64,000 nucleotides of DNA. It comes from Salvator merianae (taxonomy: Eukaryota; Chordata; Lepidosauria; Squamata; Teiidae). The notes below the pieces were generated by a model. That model ran no database searches and was not told the DNA's origin. It was given only the letters and a program-made list of their open reading frames with translations. How positions within the stretch are numbered: the first letter of the stretch is position 1; every line of letters begins with the position of its first letter. Position numbers and translations under genes: made by a program. Where the stretch lies: assembly GCA_003586115.2 (NCBI GenBank), contig QVOM02000113.1, forward strand, positions 1,585,813-1,649,812, given 5' to 3'. Positions 45,850-57,310 of this stretch are shown in pieces.

Positions 45850-47216
45850 GAAGACAATATATCTTTTTTTTTTGTTATTAGATGCTAGTAAGCAACCCCA
45901 CAGGTGGTTGTGATGATGGTGATTAATTTTATTATCATTATTTACATGATTATCTAGCTGGGAAGCTGTAACAAGTAAGAAAGCATCCTTTAGAAAATGA
46001 AAGGCATGTACTCATGAAGAACACAAACTTTGGTAAAAGAAATGCAAACAGGCAATAGAATACTTTTTTTATCCAAGATCTTGATTTTCAGGATGCTTCT
46101 CTATGCCACAGCCCTGACAATTCAGGTTTTTTTAAAAAGAGTCTTTATCCTTACAATCTTTTAAAAAAAATCATATCACTTTTATTGTGAAATACTCAAG
46201 TCTATAGGTTTTATATATTTTTCCAGCTATTTCTGTTTCAGCACTTGAATTAGGAAATTCAATAAATAAACAGGCATAAGTATGTCCCAACGTTTTGCAG
46301 CACTCTTCTTAGTGGAAAGGTGGTATAGCAGCTAGGAGCTAGAGCTGCAATCCACAGTGTAAACTATTATGGGGAACGGTTCAATTTCACTATAAAATGA
46401 CTCATTGAAAAAGCACTAGAAGATTCTTGGAACCTGATCATTTTTCAAATGTAGAGACCCAAACATCAGAGAATGATAATAATAATGTGTGCTAGGATAA
46501 TATTGCCAATTTCTTAAAATATCAGACTTGTTAAAAATCTAGTAAAAATCTACATTTGCTACAAATTTTTCCCCTAAGATTTAAGCAAAGATTTAATTCT
46601 GCAAAGCTAGCATTGCTTAAGAAATTAAAATCTATAAGAATAAATCCTACAGCAACTGGAATGATGACTGCACAAATGTACATTCTCTTAATTTTCTCCT
46701 TTTCTCTCTCTCAATCCCCAGACACTTTCTGCTCCCAATTGCTAAATAGAGATACTTGCACATCCTCTAAATATTTTGCCATAGATGCTAACAATTAATG
46801 AAAAAACATTTGCCAAATTAACAATGATCTTTTTTTCAGCAAGGCACAAGAATCCACCCATCAAAATAGGCAGAACATAATCAGACTGACCTGCTTATTC
46901 TGAAATGATTCATTCCAAATCATTTTTAAAGAATTCTATTACTTTTCATTGCATTCTATTTTTATTTCTACTTATACTAGTCTTGGACAGTTTCAGTATA
47001 ATATGCCTGTCATTTAGCAACTCCACCTGAGACCACTAAAGTAATCAGACTAGAATGAGACCAAAAAGGGAAGAGGGTTATATTATGAGAAATCAAATAA
47101 GGCTTTGAGTCGTTTAAAATGAAATAAAGAGAGTGATTCTAATTTTGGACAAGACATAAGTTTTTCTATCAATCTTAACTGTTCTAGCACATTTTATAAG
47201 CAAATCAAAGATGCTT
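45850..47216. other. No feature recognised
   Basis: AT-rich sequence with short poly-T runs. Nothing supportable. Confidence 0.45.
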
Positions 47217-47298
47217 ATTCTAACTCTAGAATTATGCTAAGCATATATATATATATATATATATATATGCTTGCTTAGCATAATTCTAGAGTTAGAAT
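47217..47298. repeat. Palindromic AT-rich repeat, 27-bp perfect arms
   Basis: Arm 47217-47243 ('attctaactctagaattatg' and on) is the exact reverse complement of 47272-47298. The centre is a (TA)n tract of about 26 bp that is itself self-complementary, with a small TGCT duplication breaking symmetry. The whole 82 bp can extrude as a cruciform. It might be a short MITE with an expanded TA centre. Confidence 0.9.
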
Positions 47299-47384
47299 TA
47301 CACCTTGATTCATCTTTGTAAATGTAAATATTTACATTGGACATCTACCATGTAAGCTTCAGTGTCATCAGTTTAGAACACTAT

Positions 47385-47435
47385 ATGAGAGAGAGAGAGA
47401 AAAGACCATTGAAAGAGAGAGAGAAGAGAGAAAGG
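47385..47435 (+). repeat. (GA)n-rich low complexity
   Basis: Two GAGA tracts separated by about 10 bp. Confidence 0.8.
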
Positions 47436-48604
47436 TGGATAATAAGAAGAGGGAAGTGAAGTTTGGAGGCACAAGTTTAAATTGAGGGGAGGAAATATAA
47501 AACAAAGACAAGAAAATTAGCCAAGTTGCATTCCTGTTAATCAATATTTCTTACATCCTCATAGCCACATGTCAAAAGCGCCTACTGAAAATGCATATCA
47601 CATTTACCACTTTTTCTGTTTCCTTTTGTTGTCGTTGTTGTAATTAGTTATTAGCCCTGATGGCAGCTGGAGTTGATATTCCTCTGAAGACCAGTTGCTG
47701 GAAAGCAGGGCAAACAGTGTGCTCATGTCCTGGGCTTTCTTGTGCAGCTGGTCCAGTATGAGAGCAAACTGCTGGAATAGACAGGTCATTGGTCCAATAT
47801 AAAGGAATATGTCTTACATTATTAAAATGGGACTTTGGTGGTGGACACACATATGTGCAATAATGCACAGAGAGTGGTGCCAGCCTCCTCTATGATGTCC
47901 ACCAACATGTGTGGCCGCAGCATGTTGAGTCTGTGTGTCACTATTCCCATACTGCAATTGATTTCTGTTGACTTCTGAGGCTAGTGCAGGAGGCTTGGGA
48001 GAGGAAAGACAATGTAATGTGCATGGACAATGGTCCAATAGGGAAGGGGCTGGGCTGCCCAAGTACAAACTGGCACACATGCTCCCACTCCACAGAAGTT
48101 GTTACATGTCAAACTTGTTTGCACGGAAAGATGGAAGAGCATGTCCTCAAAGTCCATCTCTTTCCATTTGAAGGATTTCTGTCTCGACTTGGCTCCACAG
48201 CATCCTCAGCACGCACAACCTCACCCTCATGCTTCCACACACAAGATCAACTTCAAATCCAGATCTTTGCTTTCTGGATCAAGGCAGAAGATTTTACACA
48301 GTTATTTCAAAGTGTTTCAGTATGAGACAGTAAAACTCACAATCCAAGGAAAGAATAGAAGATTTTATTATAATTAAACTATAGCTATGTTGAAGTTTTA
48401 ATTAACAAACTTCTATTCAACAACATACAGACAGAAGCACATCTTAACACTTCATAGACTAAGTGCAGATTAAGAGATTCAAGATCACAGCAAGAAATCA
48501 GATTAAACAACCCCATTCACAGGCTAAAATACAAACCAATATGCATAAAGCTGCACATTCACCAGGCAAAAAGGAAATAGGTTGTAATTCCAATGTTGCC
48601 CTTC
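47436..48604. other. No gene supported
   Basis: Frames of 88-113 codons overlap in several phases on both strands at 47814-48377 and none shows a domain. A stretch at 47641-47665 shares 'tattagccctgatggcag' with the inverse of 54151-54180. Confidence 0.4.
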
Positions 48605-48730
48605 TCCTTGTCATTGACCCTTTCTGCACTCACCATTAATCTAGAGTCAAGTTCTCTTCTGGGGCTCATCGATCCTCATGCTAGGTCTTTTTTTAGTGCA
48701 CAAGTCCCTCTGCAAGCTGCAGTCTCTGAT
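48605..48730 (+). mobile_element. Possible left end of a family J MITE
   Basis: 'accctttctgcactcaccat' resembles the left terminus of 13240-13738. The rest does not align clearly and no right end was found. Confidence 0.3.
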
Positions 48731-49156
48731 AATTTCTTTAGACACGCAGTGGCTAGGCCTATACTTTGTCATGGCAGTGGTAATTACATTTCTTTTTTTC
48801 AAGTTCCTTAGAAAGTGGTAGTTTGCATCTTTGGTTCTCTGTGTATATCATGGCTATAATGCTGGTTCTGATCCTACAGTCTCGACTGCTATGCTGTATA
48901 GCTATATTACTTCTGATGGTGCTCTGTTACCAATATGTACTCATGATATGTACTGAGTCTGAGTAGAGAAGAGAGCACAAATAGATTTTCCATGGTGAAT
49001 TTCCTATTTTTCTGATCTTTTGCTCAGTTAGTCTTCATAAATCAGTTTAGGGTTATGATGATAGGCATGTAACAAGAGTTCTACATCTGCTGTATATCTG
49101 AGGTACTCTTGGACGCTCTTAATATCTGGTAAGACCAGAGATGCGCACAAATGTAA

Positions 49157-49251
49157 AAAGAAAAGAAAAGAAAAGAAAAGAGGGAGGGAAGGAGGGAGGG
49201 AGGGAGGGAGCGAAGGAAGGAAGGAAGGAAGGAAGGAAGGAAGGAAGGAAA
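49157..49251 (+). repeat. (AAAAG)n, (GGGA)n, (GGAA)n compound microsatellite
   Basis: Four AAAAG units, then G-rich GGGA units, then about ten GGAA units. The long Ser-Phe-Leu-Pro frame on the minus strand is its translation. Confidence 0.95.
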
Positions 49252-49779
49252 AAATGATTTTGTTCAAACGGAACCAAACCAAATGCTGTTTGGTTTTAAT
49301 CTGAATCTTTTCAAATAGGATTGATTGAACATCGAACCTATTTGAACACATTTTAAACTGCAAAAGTACATTTGAAGAAGTCCTTTTAAAGGGTAAAACA
49401 GTATTGGACACATATAAATTTGATCCAAGCCAGAGGTGTTCAACTTGCTCACTTGGACCCCCTGGTTTGGTTCAAGTTTGGACCGACCTCCCTGAACATG
49501 GGAGTGGTTTGCTTCAAATTTCCAGTGGTGAAGCACCTCAGTTTGAACTGAACTGGTTTGTGTTCAAACCAGTTCGTCACATCTCTAATTCAGACCTTAT
49601 TTACAAACAAGTTCTCCCTTCTGGAAAGTATTCATACTGCTGTTGTAGTGTCTGGCCTTGAAATGGTTTCTAAATACAAAAGATTTCCAAGTCATATTCT
49701 TTACTAACGATTGTTGTGTACCATTGCATTGAGATCCAATGCCTGGCTGACTAATATAAGTACTTCTATGCAGTTTTCA

Positions 49780-49898
49780 TGGCAAAGGTACAAAAGTGGC
49801 TTGCAATTGTCTACTCCTGGGGATCAAACTTGGACCTTCTACTTTTCAGGCAATTTGCTCTACTACTGAACTACAGCCATACCCTCTGTACTTACTCT
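49780..49898 (-). mobile_element. tRNA-derived SINE, 5' part
   Basis: Minus strand reads 'ggctgtagttcagtagtaga' (box A like) and 'ggtccaagtttgatccccag' (box B like) about 35 bp apart, the tRNA-like head of a SINE widespread in squamates. The body after the head is not recognisable, so it is truncated or decayed. Confidence 0.68.
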
Positions 49899-50499
49899 TC
49901 TGCCCAAAGGCACACTGTCTTTAGTTCTAGGAAATCTCACTGGAGTATTTGCTTTATGCCTATTTCAGACTGAGGCATTCTATTAAATCTACTATCCTGC
50001 ATTTTTTATTAAGGGTGAAACTGCCTTCTTTCCTTTTTATTTGAGTCCCAGCTTAATTGGAGATGACTTCCAGTTCTTTAATATTCCATCTATTAGTTTT
50101 TGTGCAGTAGCTGAACCATCTTTGTATCTTAAAATCTTCTGCAAGAGTTTCATACAAGAGGAAAGGAAACCAGGCTCCTAGCCAGGTACTAGTGGTAACC
50201 TTCCAAAATCCAACAGGCAAAATTTAGGAAGAAAAAAAAAAATAGTTGCAGGTTGTTAAGGGTTCAAAACTGAGATTTTAGGAGTTCTTAGATTACAATA
50301 TACAAACAAATTGCTATTCCAAGATAAGTAACCAGTGGCAGGTCATGGGACATTTCTCTCAGAACGGTGATGGGTAAGTTTCTATTAGAAATCTCCTGCT
50401 AGAAGTTTTCTTCTGATCTCTCCCTGAACTAGTTTTCAAAAGCCTCTTGGTTCTCCCTCACTAGCTTCATGGTCTTTATCCACAAGCTGCTGATGGAAG

Positions 50500-51060
50500 C
50501 AGATCTGTTAACAGAATGACAGGCTGGCCTGTTTCCATGACATGAACGAAAGCTTTAACAAAAGACTGTAATTAATTTCTCCAGACTTAGGTTTGATACA
50601 AAATACTTTGAAGGAAGTGTTGTTGAAGCTGCAAAATAATCATATAATTACCCGAGATTTTAATTACAGCAGAGCTTTTCTTTTCTTAACACCAGTGATT
50701 GTACAAATACGTTAACATCTATTTTACCAGTTACACATAAAACAAAATAACTTCCCCCACACACCCAGCTTTTCACCAGCTTTTGAAAGGGATTAGGATA
50801 TTCCCATGATAACGACAGTGATAAAGGGTGATTTTGTCAGTCCAAAAAGCACAATGAAAAACAAGTGAACAGCAGATCTGCTTAAGCATTTCACATCCAG
50901 TAAGTTACAGAATTCCTTCAACACACCCAATTAACAATTCAGCTAACAGCTGCAAATATATTTCACAATCTATTTTCATAATTTTGCAGTGTTATGGTAA
51001 AATATAGAAAATGCACAGACCCTGGCTGAACACTGATCTTCCAAGAGAATATCTATAATC
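50500..51060. promoter_or_regulatory. Candidate conserved non-coding element (unproven)
   Basis: Repeat-free, with TAATTA/AATTAC words ('ctgtaattaatttctcc', 'aattacccgagattttaatt') and no simple sequence. Enhancer-like appearance only. Confidence 0.22.
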
Positions 51061-51329
51061 ATACTTTTTTATTAATTTGCAGTGCCAGAAAAATATTTAT
51101 CAAATTTATTGCTTTGAAAAATGAAACATGACTCAAGAATTTGAACTCAAATTTGAACAAATGGAATCCATGGTTAAAAGTGGTAGATATCAAAGTCTCT
51201 TGTGCAAAAGATTATGTATCTGTTTGGAAGATGTGACTCATATTTCACTAGAATGTCAGCTTTATAAAAGTTAAAGGAATAGGTACCTGGAACTACTGCC
51301 AAGGAAGAAGACATTTGGGGTCAGTGAAA

Positions 51330-51624
51330 AAAAAAAATTGCCTGCAACAAGCTGCTGACTCAGAGGAAATTCAGCCCTGCCCTTGTGCACTGGAATATGA
51401 TATTCGAGTGTGGGGGACATGGGCCAATCACAGGGCGGTTAGATGGCATTTGCAGCGAAAGTATTCTTTACCTGGAATGGAACAGGGGAGGCACGTCTGC
51501 ATTGTGGCCAGTGTTGGACAGGAACAGCCTTTGCAATGTGGATGGCACCTGCTGGGCTTAGACTGGGACTGACTGGAGCAGACTCGTTATACGCTCCAAG
51601 GAAGGCAAGTACAGAAACATCCTA
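51330..51624. mobile_element. Probable family J-like MITE, right end only
   Basis: The right edge 'aggcaagtacagaaacatcc' followed by TAA matches the right terminus of 57977-58534 and 63361-63384. The interior is G+C-rich with 'gcctttgcaatgtggatggc' type words. The left terminus was not identified. The flanking 'taaggctgtgttca' could also be the start of a family Q end. Confidence 0.4.
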
Positions 51625-52421
51625 AGGCTGTGTTCAAAATATCACAAACAGAGTTGCATTATTTGCACTGAAGGCCTTCAGGGTGGGAGAGTCTTATCTG
51701 TCTAGAACTGGAGCAAAATGTACAGGAGATTTCGAAACGTAGATGTTTTTATTAGCTGCAATGAACTCTCATTGTTTACGCTCTCAAATGTATTTTTAAC
51801 TGATGTCATTGTATAGTATTTCATGTGATATATATTTTATGCTGAAATGGTCATTAGGCTATTCAATAAATTTACTACCTTACTAAACTTTATTTATATA
51901 CTTTTCATCTATTTCACAGATCCCTAAACACACACAGAGAAAAAGCAGGTCAAAAACCCCTTAAGAGATGGCAGCATGTGGCACTTGTGTTTTTCTTCCA
52001 TCTCTAATCAACCTTTTCTAGCCAAGAATGATCATGAGAGAGGGTCATGAGAGAATGCTCAGTAGAGTGGTCTGTGAATGATCCCACCTCCAAAAAGACA
52101 CAAAGTCACCTTAGGGGTGTTTTTTTTTTTTTTTTTACTGTGTGAGAACACAACCTTATTATATTGCAGTATATTATGATACAATGTTGTTGCTTATGCT
52201 GCAATTACTAATGCTGTTGTTGTTGATGATGACAAAATATGTAGTAAATTTCTCATAAAGATCTGGGACAAAAAAGAAAAAAAAGAAAGAAAAAGATTAC
52301 AATCACAATAGGGGGATAAGAACATGAGCATCCAAAATCCATGTATGCACACATGCTCCTCAAAGTTGCTGAAATATAACTTCTGGCATCCCTTACCATT
52401 GGCCATGATGGTGGTATGTTG
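51625..52421. other. No feature; T-run at 52122-52137
   Basis: AT-rich sequence with a T homopolymer and A/G-rich patch (52268-52300). Confidence 0.45.
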
Positions 52422-52815
52422 GGGGCTTTTCACACTTGCTTGCTAGTGAGCGTGCAGAGGCTCCACCTGCTCCCAATCACTCCTAGCTTGGAGCACTAAA
52501 TTGTGCTCCACAACTTGACCAGGAAAGTGTGATTGCATCCTCTTTTGGGTGCAAGTGCACAGTCACACGATCACACAAGTGCACCTGCATGATCTGCAAC
52601 ATCGCCAGTCACCATGGCACTGGCCGGACACTTCCCAGCTGCTGTCATGGTGAGGAACAGATGCAGGATGCCAGCATTTACACCAAGAATGCTGGTATCC
52701 TGCTGCTGTTCTGTTCAAGGACCTCACAGTGCAGACAGTGTGCATGCTGCAGGGTCAGTTCCACCTTAGAATGGGATAGTTATCCTGTTCTAAAGTGGAA
52801 AGTGCAAAAATGCCC
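52422..52815 (+). mobile_element. Serial-hairpin MITE, copy 6, TSD TTG
   Basis: Left 'ggggcttttcacacttgc', right 'aaagtgcaaaaatgccc', with identical TTG outside both (52419-52421 and 52816-52818). Hairpins in order: 'ttggagcactaaattgtgct', 'accatggcactggccgg' with 'cagctgctgtcatggt', 'ggatgccagcatttacacc' with 'aatgctggtatcc', and 52759-52800 'ttccaccttagaatggg' with 'cctgttctaaagtggaa'. The best-delimited copy and a good type specimen of the family. Confidence 0.85.
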
Positions 52816-52911
52816 TTGGATGTCACTGCTATAGGGTGATCTTTCAGTAGTGCCAGTAGACATTTGCGAACAAATAACTTACTTTGGATAATTCTATCTA
52901 GATAGTATTTA

Positions 52912-53170
52912 GGACTTGTCTGCACATATCATTAATCCCAATCAGGAGCCTCCATAGTCAGTTTCTGGGTGTCATGGATCCACATGTTAGTGTGGATTCA
53001 TGAGGCCCCATCCCCTGCTGATACATTCCATTTGCATTAGACAGAACATTATTCAGATCAGGGAGGCCCTGATTGGGATCACCAGTAGACCTGTTTAAAC
53101 AAGTCTACTGGCAGACCAGTGGGCCCTGATCCAGAACATGGGAGACATGAAGAAGGCTAGCAGGGAATGC
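52912..53170 (+). mobile_element. Harbinger-like MITE family J, partial copy
   Basis: Left terminus 'aggacttgtctgcacatatc' resembles that of 13240-13738. The internal hairpin 'ccagtagacctgtttaaac' with 'aagtctactgg' (53084-53113) and 'gggaggccctgattgggatc' are shared with 57977-58534. The right terminus is not recognisable. Confidence 0.6.
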
Positions 53171-53559
53171 AGCAAATTTTGTGACGGTACCCAATTCAAT
53201 GGAATGGAAATGGAGCCAGGCATCTTCTTGTTCCTCGCAGTAAGTCCTGCTGGAATTTTCAGACCTCAAGCCTCCTCCTTGAGCTCCTAGTACTGAGGAG
53301 ATGACTTCCTTTGCAAGAGCACAAACAGCATGGGTTACTCCAAATTACCTTTAGATTGTTACTTCAGGAGGCTCAGTGGGTCAAATGGGGCTAGAGGACT
53401 TTGTACGCCATGGACTATCAACCTGTGTGGCTTCAGCCTAGCTCTGTTTTTCAAAGTGTATTCATAGCTACATCCAATTAGTCACTCTTAATTCATTTTA
53501 GAAATCGTGTTCATGCTGTCAGATCTAGGGTTGAATATCCTGCAACAACTTACAGAAAA

Positions 53560-54330
53560 AAGAGAAATCTGTAATCCTAACTTTCCTGAAGCCAACTCTT
53601 GCTTCAGCCACTTGTCATATTTTTCTCTAAAAATAGCTTCTTAGTGCAGCAACATTTTTCCTTAGTTGTATATCCTTTTGCCTCCCATTCCCTTGAATAA
53701 GCTCATTTAGCAGCACTATGTGATGGGAACCGGGAAGATAGCAAAGATGCCCATTATAAAAGAAAAAAAGAATTATCAGAGGACTTTTTTTTTTCCTAAA
53801 GCAGTCATTAAACTGGATTATAACCACAGAAGATCAGCCTTGGGCTGCTGAAAAGCAAATTGGACATTAATTGCTGCATTTGAGTGGTTTCTCCTGCACG
53901 ATTATCTATAATAATATTACCATAAAGGCTTCATAAAAGGAGCAATCCATTGGTTCCCACCTACTAAGAAAATAAACACTTTCACCTGCAAGAAGCATCC
54001 AATTATAATGTCCTCAACGCTTCATATAACCTCCAGGGTGTAAAAGGAGTATAACTGATCTCTGGCGGCAGGACAAGAGAAAACAAATGCCGGAGCAAAC
54101 AACCAGCCAAAAACAACAAAAACCTTTCTCTTCAGAGGCAAATCACCTCCAACTGCCATCAGGGCTAATAAGTTATTAGAAATGCCCTCAGACCATATTT
54201 GGTCCTTTAGCCATATATTGTTAACCGACAAGCTGTTTCTCCAGTCTTCCACAGAGTCTCCAGGGGACAGAGGCTGTAATGCTTGCACACAACATTCAGA
54301 TCACAGCAAGCCATGAGTGGTTTCAAATAC
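53560..54330. promoter_or_regulatory. Candidate conserved non-coding block (unproven)
   Basis: About 770 bp free of recognisable repeats, with AT-rich but non-simple sequence and words such as 'cattaattgctgcatttg' and 'aatgccctcagaccatattt'. It shares a short 'tgccatcagggctaataa' word with the inverse of 47644-47665. Regulatory function is only a guess from texture. Confidence 0.25.
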
Positions 54331-54641
54331 CTTAAATAAAGGTTGCTAGCCTATTGCCTCCTATACATTCTAAGATTATGGTTAAGGCAAAGTACTCTGC
54401 CAAGAAAAGTCATGAAGGTGCTCATGCAGTCCATGAGGAGTCAAGCACAGTTCAGTGATTCCCAACAACTGACCATGCAAGAAATGCTGAAAGGTGTTGG
54501 CATCTAATAATAATTCAAAGATCCCCAATTAACTGTCCTTGCATTATAAATTGCATCCTTTAATGTATTTCAATTGCTGTACAGTGACTGTCTTCTTTTC
54601 TATTGTAGTTCCACAGAATTTGAATGGAAAAGGACACATCA

Positions 54642-54682
54642 GTAATAGTAGTAGTAGTATAGTAGTAATAGTAGTAGTAGCA
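54642..54682 (+). repeat. (TAG)n microsatellite
   Basis: Interrupted TAG/TAA/CAG trinucleotides. The minus-strand poly-Tyr frame is an artefact. Confidence 0.9.
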
Positions 54683-54759
54683 GTATTGGTTTAGAACAAA
54701 AAAGAAACACAATACAAAATAATACAATATGAAATTAAGCAATCTTCATTCAAAGCAAT

Positions 54760-55080
54760 CCTTGTTGGTAGACTGCTCAGCATGTGCAGACAGCAGCAAG
54801 CCTTGGGCTGGCCTAAGAGGTATGAGGAGCCCAGCACTATTTTGCCTTGTTTCTGAAAGTGTGCTGTTTCTGAATGTTCAGATAAAAAGGGCCCAACCAG
54901 CAACCTTGGCGGCTGGGAACTTCCATTCCCAGCCTCTGAAATTGGGCTGTGATGCACTATCCATAATGGAGACAGTCCTTGGCACAGGCCATTGGCTGCT
55001 CCTCCAATCTTGGGCTGGATTGTTCCATTTGCCCCATGATCGGTCCTGTATAATGTGGGATAATGTGCACCATGCAGATC
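54760..55080 (-). repeat. Dispersed repeat family S, copy 2
   Basis: Inverted relative to 45340-45700, with the shared blocks listed there. Internal 'gctgggaacttccattcccagc' forms a hairpin. It retains a 137-codon plus frame and an 82-codon minus frame that have no counterpart in copy 1. Confidence 0.5.
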
Positions 55081-55164
55081 TTACCAAAGTTACTATTAAT
55101 ATAAAATGCAATCCCAGAGATACCAAAAGGAACAGCTGCTAGTCAAACATAGATCCTGAAAAGA

Positions 55165-55345
55165 ACCACATTAGATGTTGATTCATTTCCAGGCCAATTT
55201 CAAGAGGCTGAAGTTGGCTTACAAAGTATTACATGGTTTGGGTCTCAAGTACATGGGGGAAAAAAGTCTCTTCTCCATGTCATTAGATCTCATCATGGAA
55301 GAGAAACACTTCTTATTTTTTCTATAGCCAGTGGAAGTGAATTAA
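55165..55345 (+). mobile_element. L2-like LINE fragment, C-terminal RT region
   Basis: In the frame through 55185-55330 the translation includes 'NFKRLKLAYKVLHGLGLKYM', equivalent to the 'LNGLGHKYL' region of 23900-24625. Very short decayed fragment. Confidence 0.6.
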
Positions 55346-55361
55346 ATGATAATGGAAAAGA

Positions 55362-55440
55362 CACTTTATTTATTAATGATATTTTGATCCTGCATTAAAC
55401 CCAAAGGTCTCAGGTGGGTTATAACAGTATTCATTTGTCC
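55362..55440 (-). mobile_element. LINE 3' terminus, minus strand
   Basis: 'tttatttattaatgatattt' and 'aacccaaaggtctcaggtgg' are the reverse complement of an L2-like 3' end. Confidence 0.5.
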
Positions 55441-55994
55441 CTTGATTGTTTCCTTGATTCCCTTATGCCAGGGAAAAAAAAGGCTTTCATGAACTAAAAG
55501 GACAAAGAGAAAGGGGAAAAGGTCACATCAGTGATGTCAATCAAGGAGGCCAAAATGCAGCCAGAAAGGAAAGCCATGACGAGTTTTTGAAGCAGTGAGA
55601 AGTCGAAGGGCAGAAGGAAGCAGCCGAGATGGCTAGAAGGGAGTTGAGAAGGAAGGAACTACACAATCTGAAGGAAAGTGGCCCAGGGGTGGCAGCAGAA
55701 CAGCATTGGTGGGTGGGGTGATGAAAGTGGGCAGAAATGATGACCAAGATGATGCAATTTAAAAACTAAATACTATATGAGGTCTCAACATATTTGTGAA
55801 TATGTAGCTCTTAGTTACTAAAAACATGCTCATTTTCCAAATTTTTAAAACTGAAATCACAAAACTATCAAAATTGAGAGGAGCAAAGATTGACTGTACA
55901 GCTTTTTTCACCATGTTCATTTTATAGAATGCATAATTTGTAGACATACACCTAACAAACTTACCTCTGCTATTGCACTGTAGTCCTTGAAGAT

Positions 55995-56103
55995 GGATCC
56001 TGTTGCTGCAGACATTTTGCCACCAAGCTAGGTAACATCATCATATATTTGCACTGATGATGCTACCTAGCCGGGTGGCAAAACACATGCAGCAACAAGA
56101 TCC
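55995..56103. repeat. Inverted repeat, about 48-bp arms, 12-nt spacer
   Basis: Arm 55995-56042 (starts 'ggatcctgttgctgcagaca') pairs with 56055-56103 (ends 'catgcagcaacaagatcc') with about seven mismatches. The sequence around 'gatgatgctacctagc' resembles a repeat I know from squamates. Two copies head to head would explain the palindrome. Confidence 0.85.
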
Positions 56104-56384
56104 AGCCCAGAGAACTCCTAACACTCTAACCTTGAGCTACAGATATTCTCTTCTATGGAAAAGCATTGTTGCTATGCCAACACTAGGCAAAAACTCATCT
56201 GTTTGCCTAAGCATCTGTGAGTTACAGTGCAATTTGTAAAGAAGAGGTGGCAGATGGGAATTGCTGTGGATTTCCTAAATGTCACTTTATCCCAGATCTC
56301 TTTTGGGGTGAGAAAAAGGGTTGCTGCTGCAAAATTCACCATGGATAATACATCTCTATCATATCCCCTTTCACTCATCTGCCT

Positions 56385-56870
56385 TCTAAACTGAAAAGCC
56401 CCAGATACTGCAATCTTTCCTCGTAGAGAAGCTCCTCAAGCCCTTGATCAACTTAGGCACCTCCTCTGAACCTTCTCCAATTATGATATGTGGTAACCAA
56501 AACTGCACACAGTATTCTAGATGCACACTTTCCATTTGTATAAAGACATTATAATATTGGCATCTCTGTTTTCAATACCATCTTTATTATCCTTAACATG
56601 CTATTTGCTTTTTTTTTAACAGCAGATGCATAGCGTGTCATTATTTTCATTGAACAGTCTACTGTTACTCCAAGATCTCTTTCCTGAATAGTCATAGTCA
56701 ACTCTAATCCCATCAGTGTATAGCAGTAACTCGGAATGTTTAGTTTTATTGTGCATTAGTTTATACTTGTGCACGTTGAATGGCATTTGCCATTTTAATG
56801 CCCAATTCCTGAATGTGCAGAGATTCTTTTGGGGGTCGTTATGGGAGGGAGGGAGGGAGAAGACAAAAAT
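56385..56870 (-). mobile_element. CR1-type LINE relic, RT C-terminal region
   Basis: Minus strand from about 56870: 'LCTFRNWALKWQMPFNVHKY' then 'LMHNKTKHSELLLY', the conserved stretch just after the RT catalytic box of CR1-like LINEs. The DNA continues through the region whose plus-strand wording is 'ccaagatctctttcctg', 'gcatagcgtgtcattatttt', 'ggtaaccaaaactgcacaca' and 'ctcgtagagaagctcctcaa', as in the squamate consensus I remember. Frames broken; truncated at both ends. Confidence 0.83.
56845..56860 (+). repeat. (GGGA)n short tract
   Basis: Four GGGA units inside the CR1-type relic. Confidence 0.7.
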
Positions 56871-57234
56871 CAAGATGGAATATATCTAGACATGGAAGTT
56901 AAGAAAATGTAAATTAAATTTATCTGTTTTGTCTGTTTCCACTGCCAAGGGAAACAGAGTGTTAGAAGCAGATAGGTAACCCAAAATGCATCTATATGGT
57001 AGAAATCTCACAGGTTTGGAGAAAAATATTACGAGAGATAGAAAATCCAGATTCACACATGTGCACAGTCCTAATGCAACCATCAAATGCTGGCAAAAGG
57101 AAACATGGACTATCTCAGCTATCACTTGTTTCCCTTTCTGGTGCCAGAAAACAATCCTCATTTGTTTTGTAAATTAGCACTGCACAATTTGCACAATACT
57201 TTTTATGGTATTTTAAGCTTCACTTGAAGCAGCC

Positions 57235-57310
57235 GCTGTTGGCCATTGCCAGAGGCACTGTAAGAGGCTTAATGGTCCAATGGGCTGATCTAGCATAGAA
57301 AAATCTGTCC
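57235..57310 (+). mobile_element. Possible CR1-type LINE 3' end
   Basis: 'ggtccaatgggctgatctag' followed by 'ca' is the sense version of the 'ctggatcag..catctag' words at 15290 and 60252. Very short. Confidence 0.4.

Noticed and set aside
49028..49411. 127-codon minus frame with Ser-Phe-Leu-Pro repeats
   Set aside because: Translation of the AAAAG/GGGA/GGAA microsatellite.
49820..49898. A second tRNA-like match
   Set aside because: Same reasoning: head of a common SINE, acceptor stem not paired.
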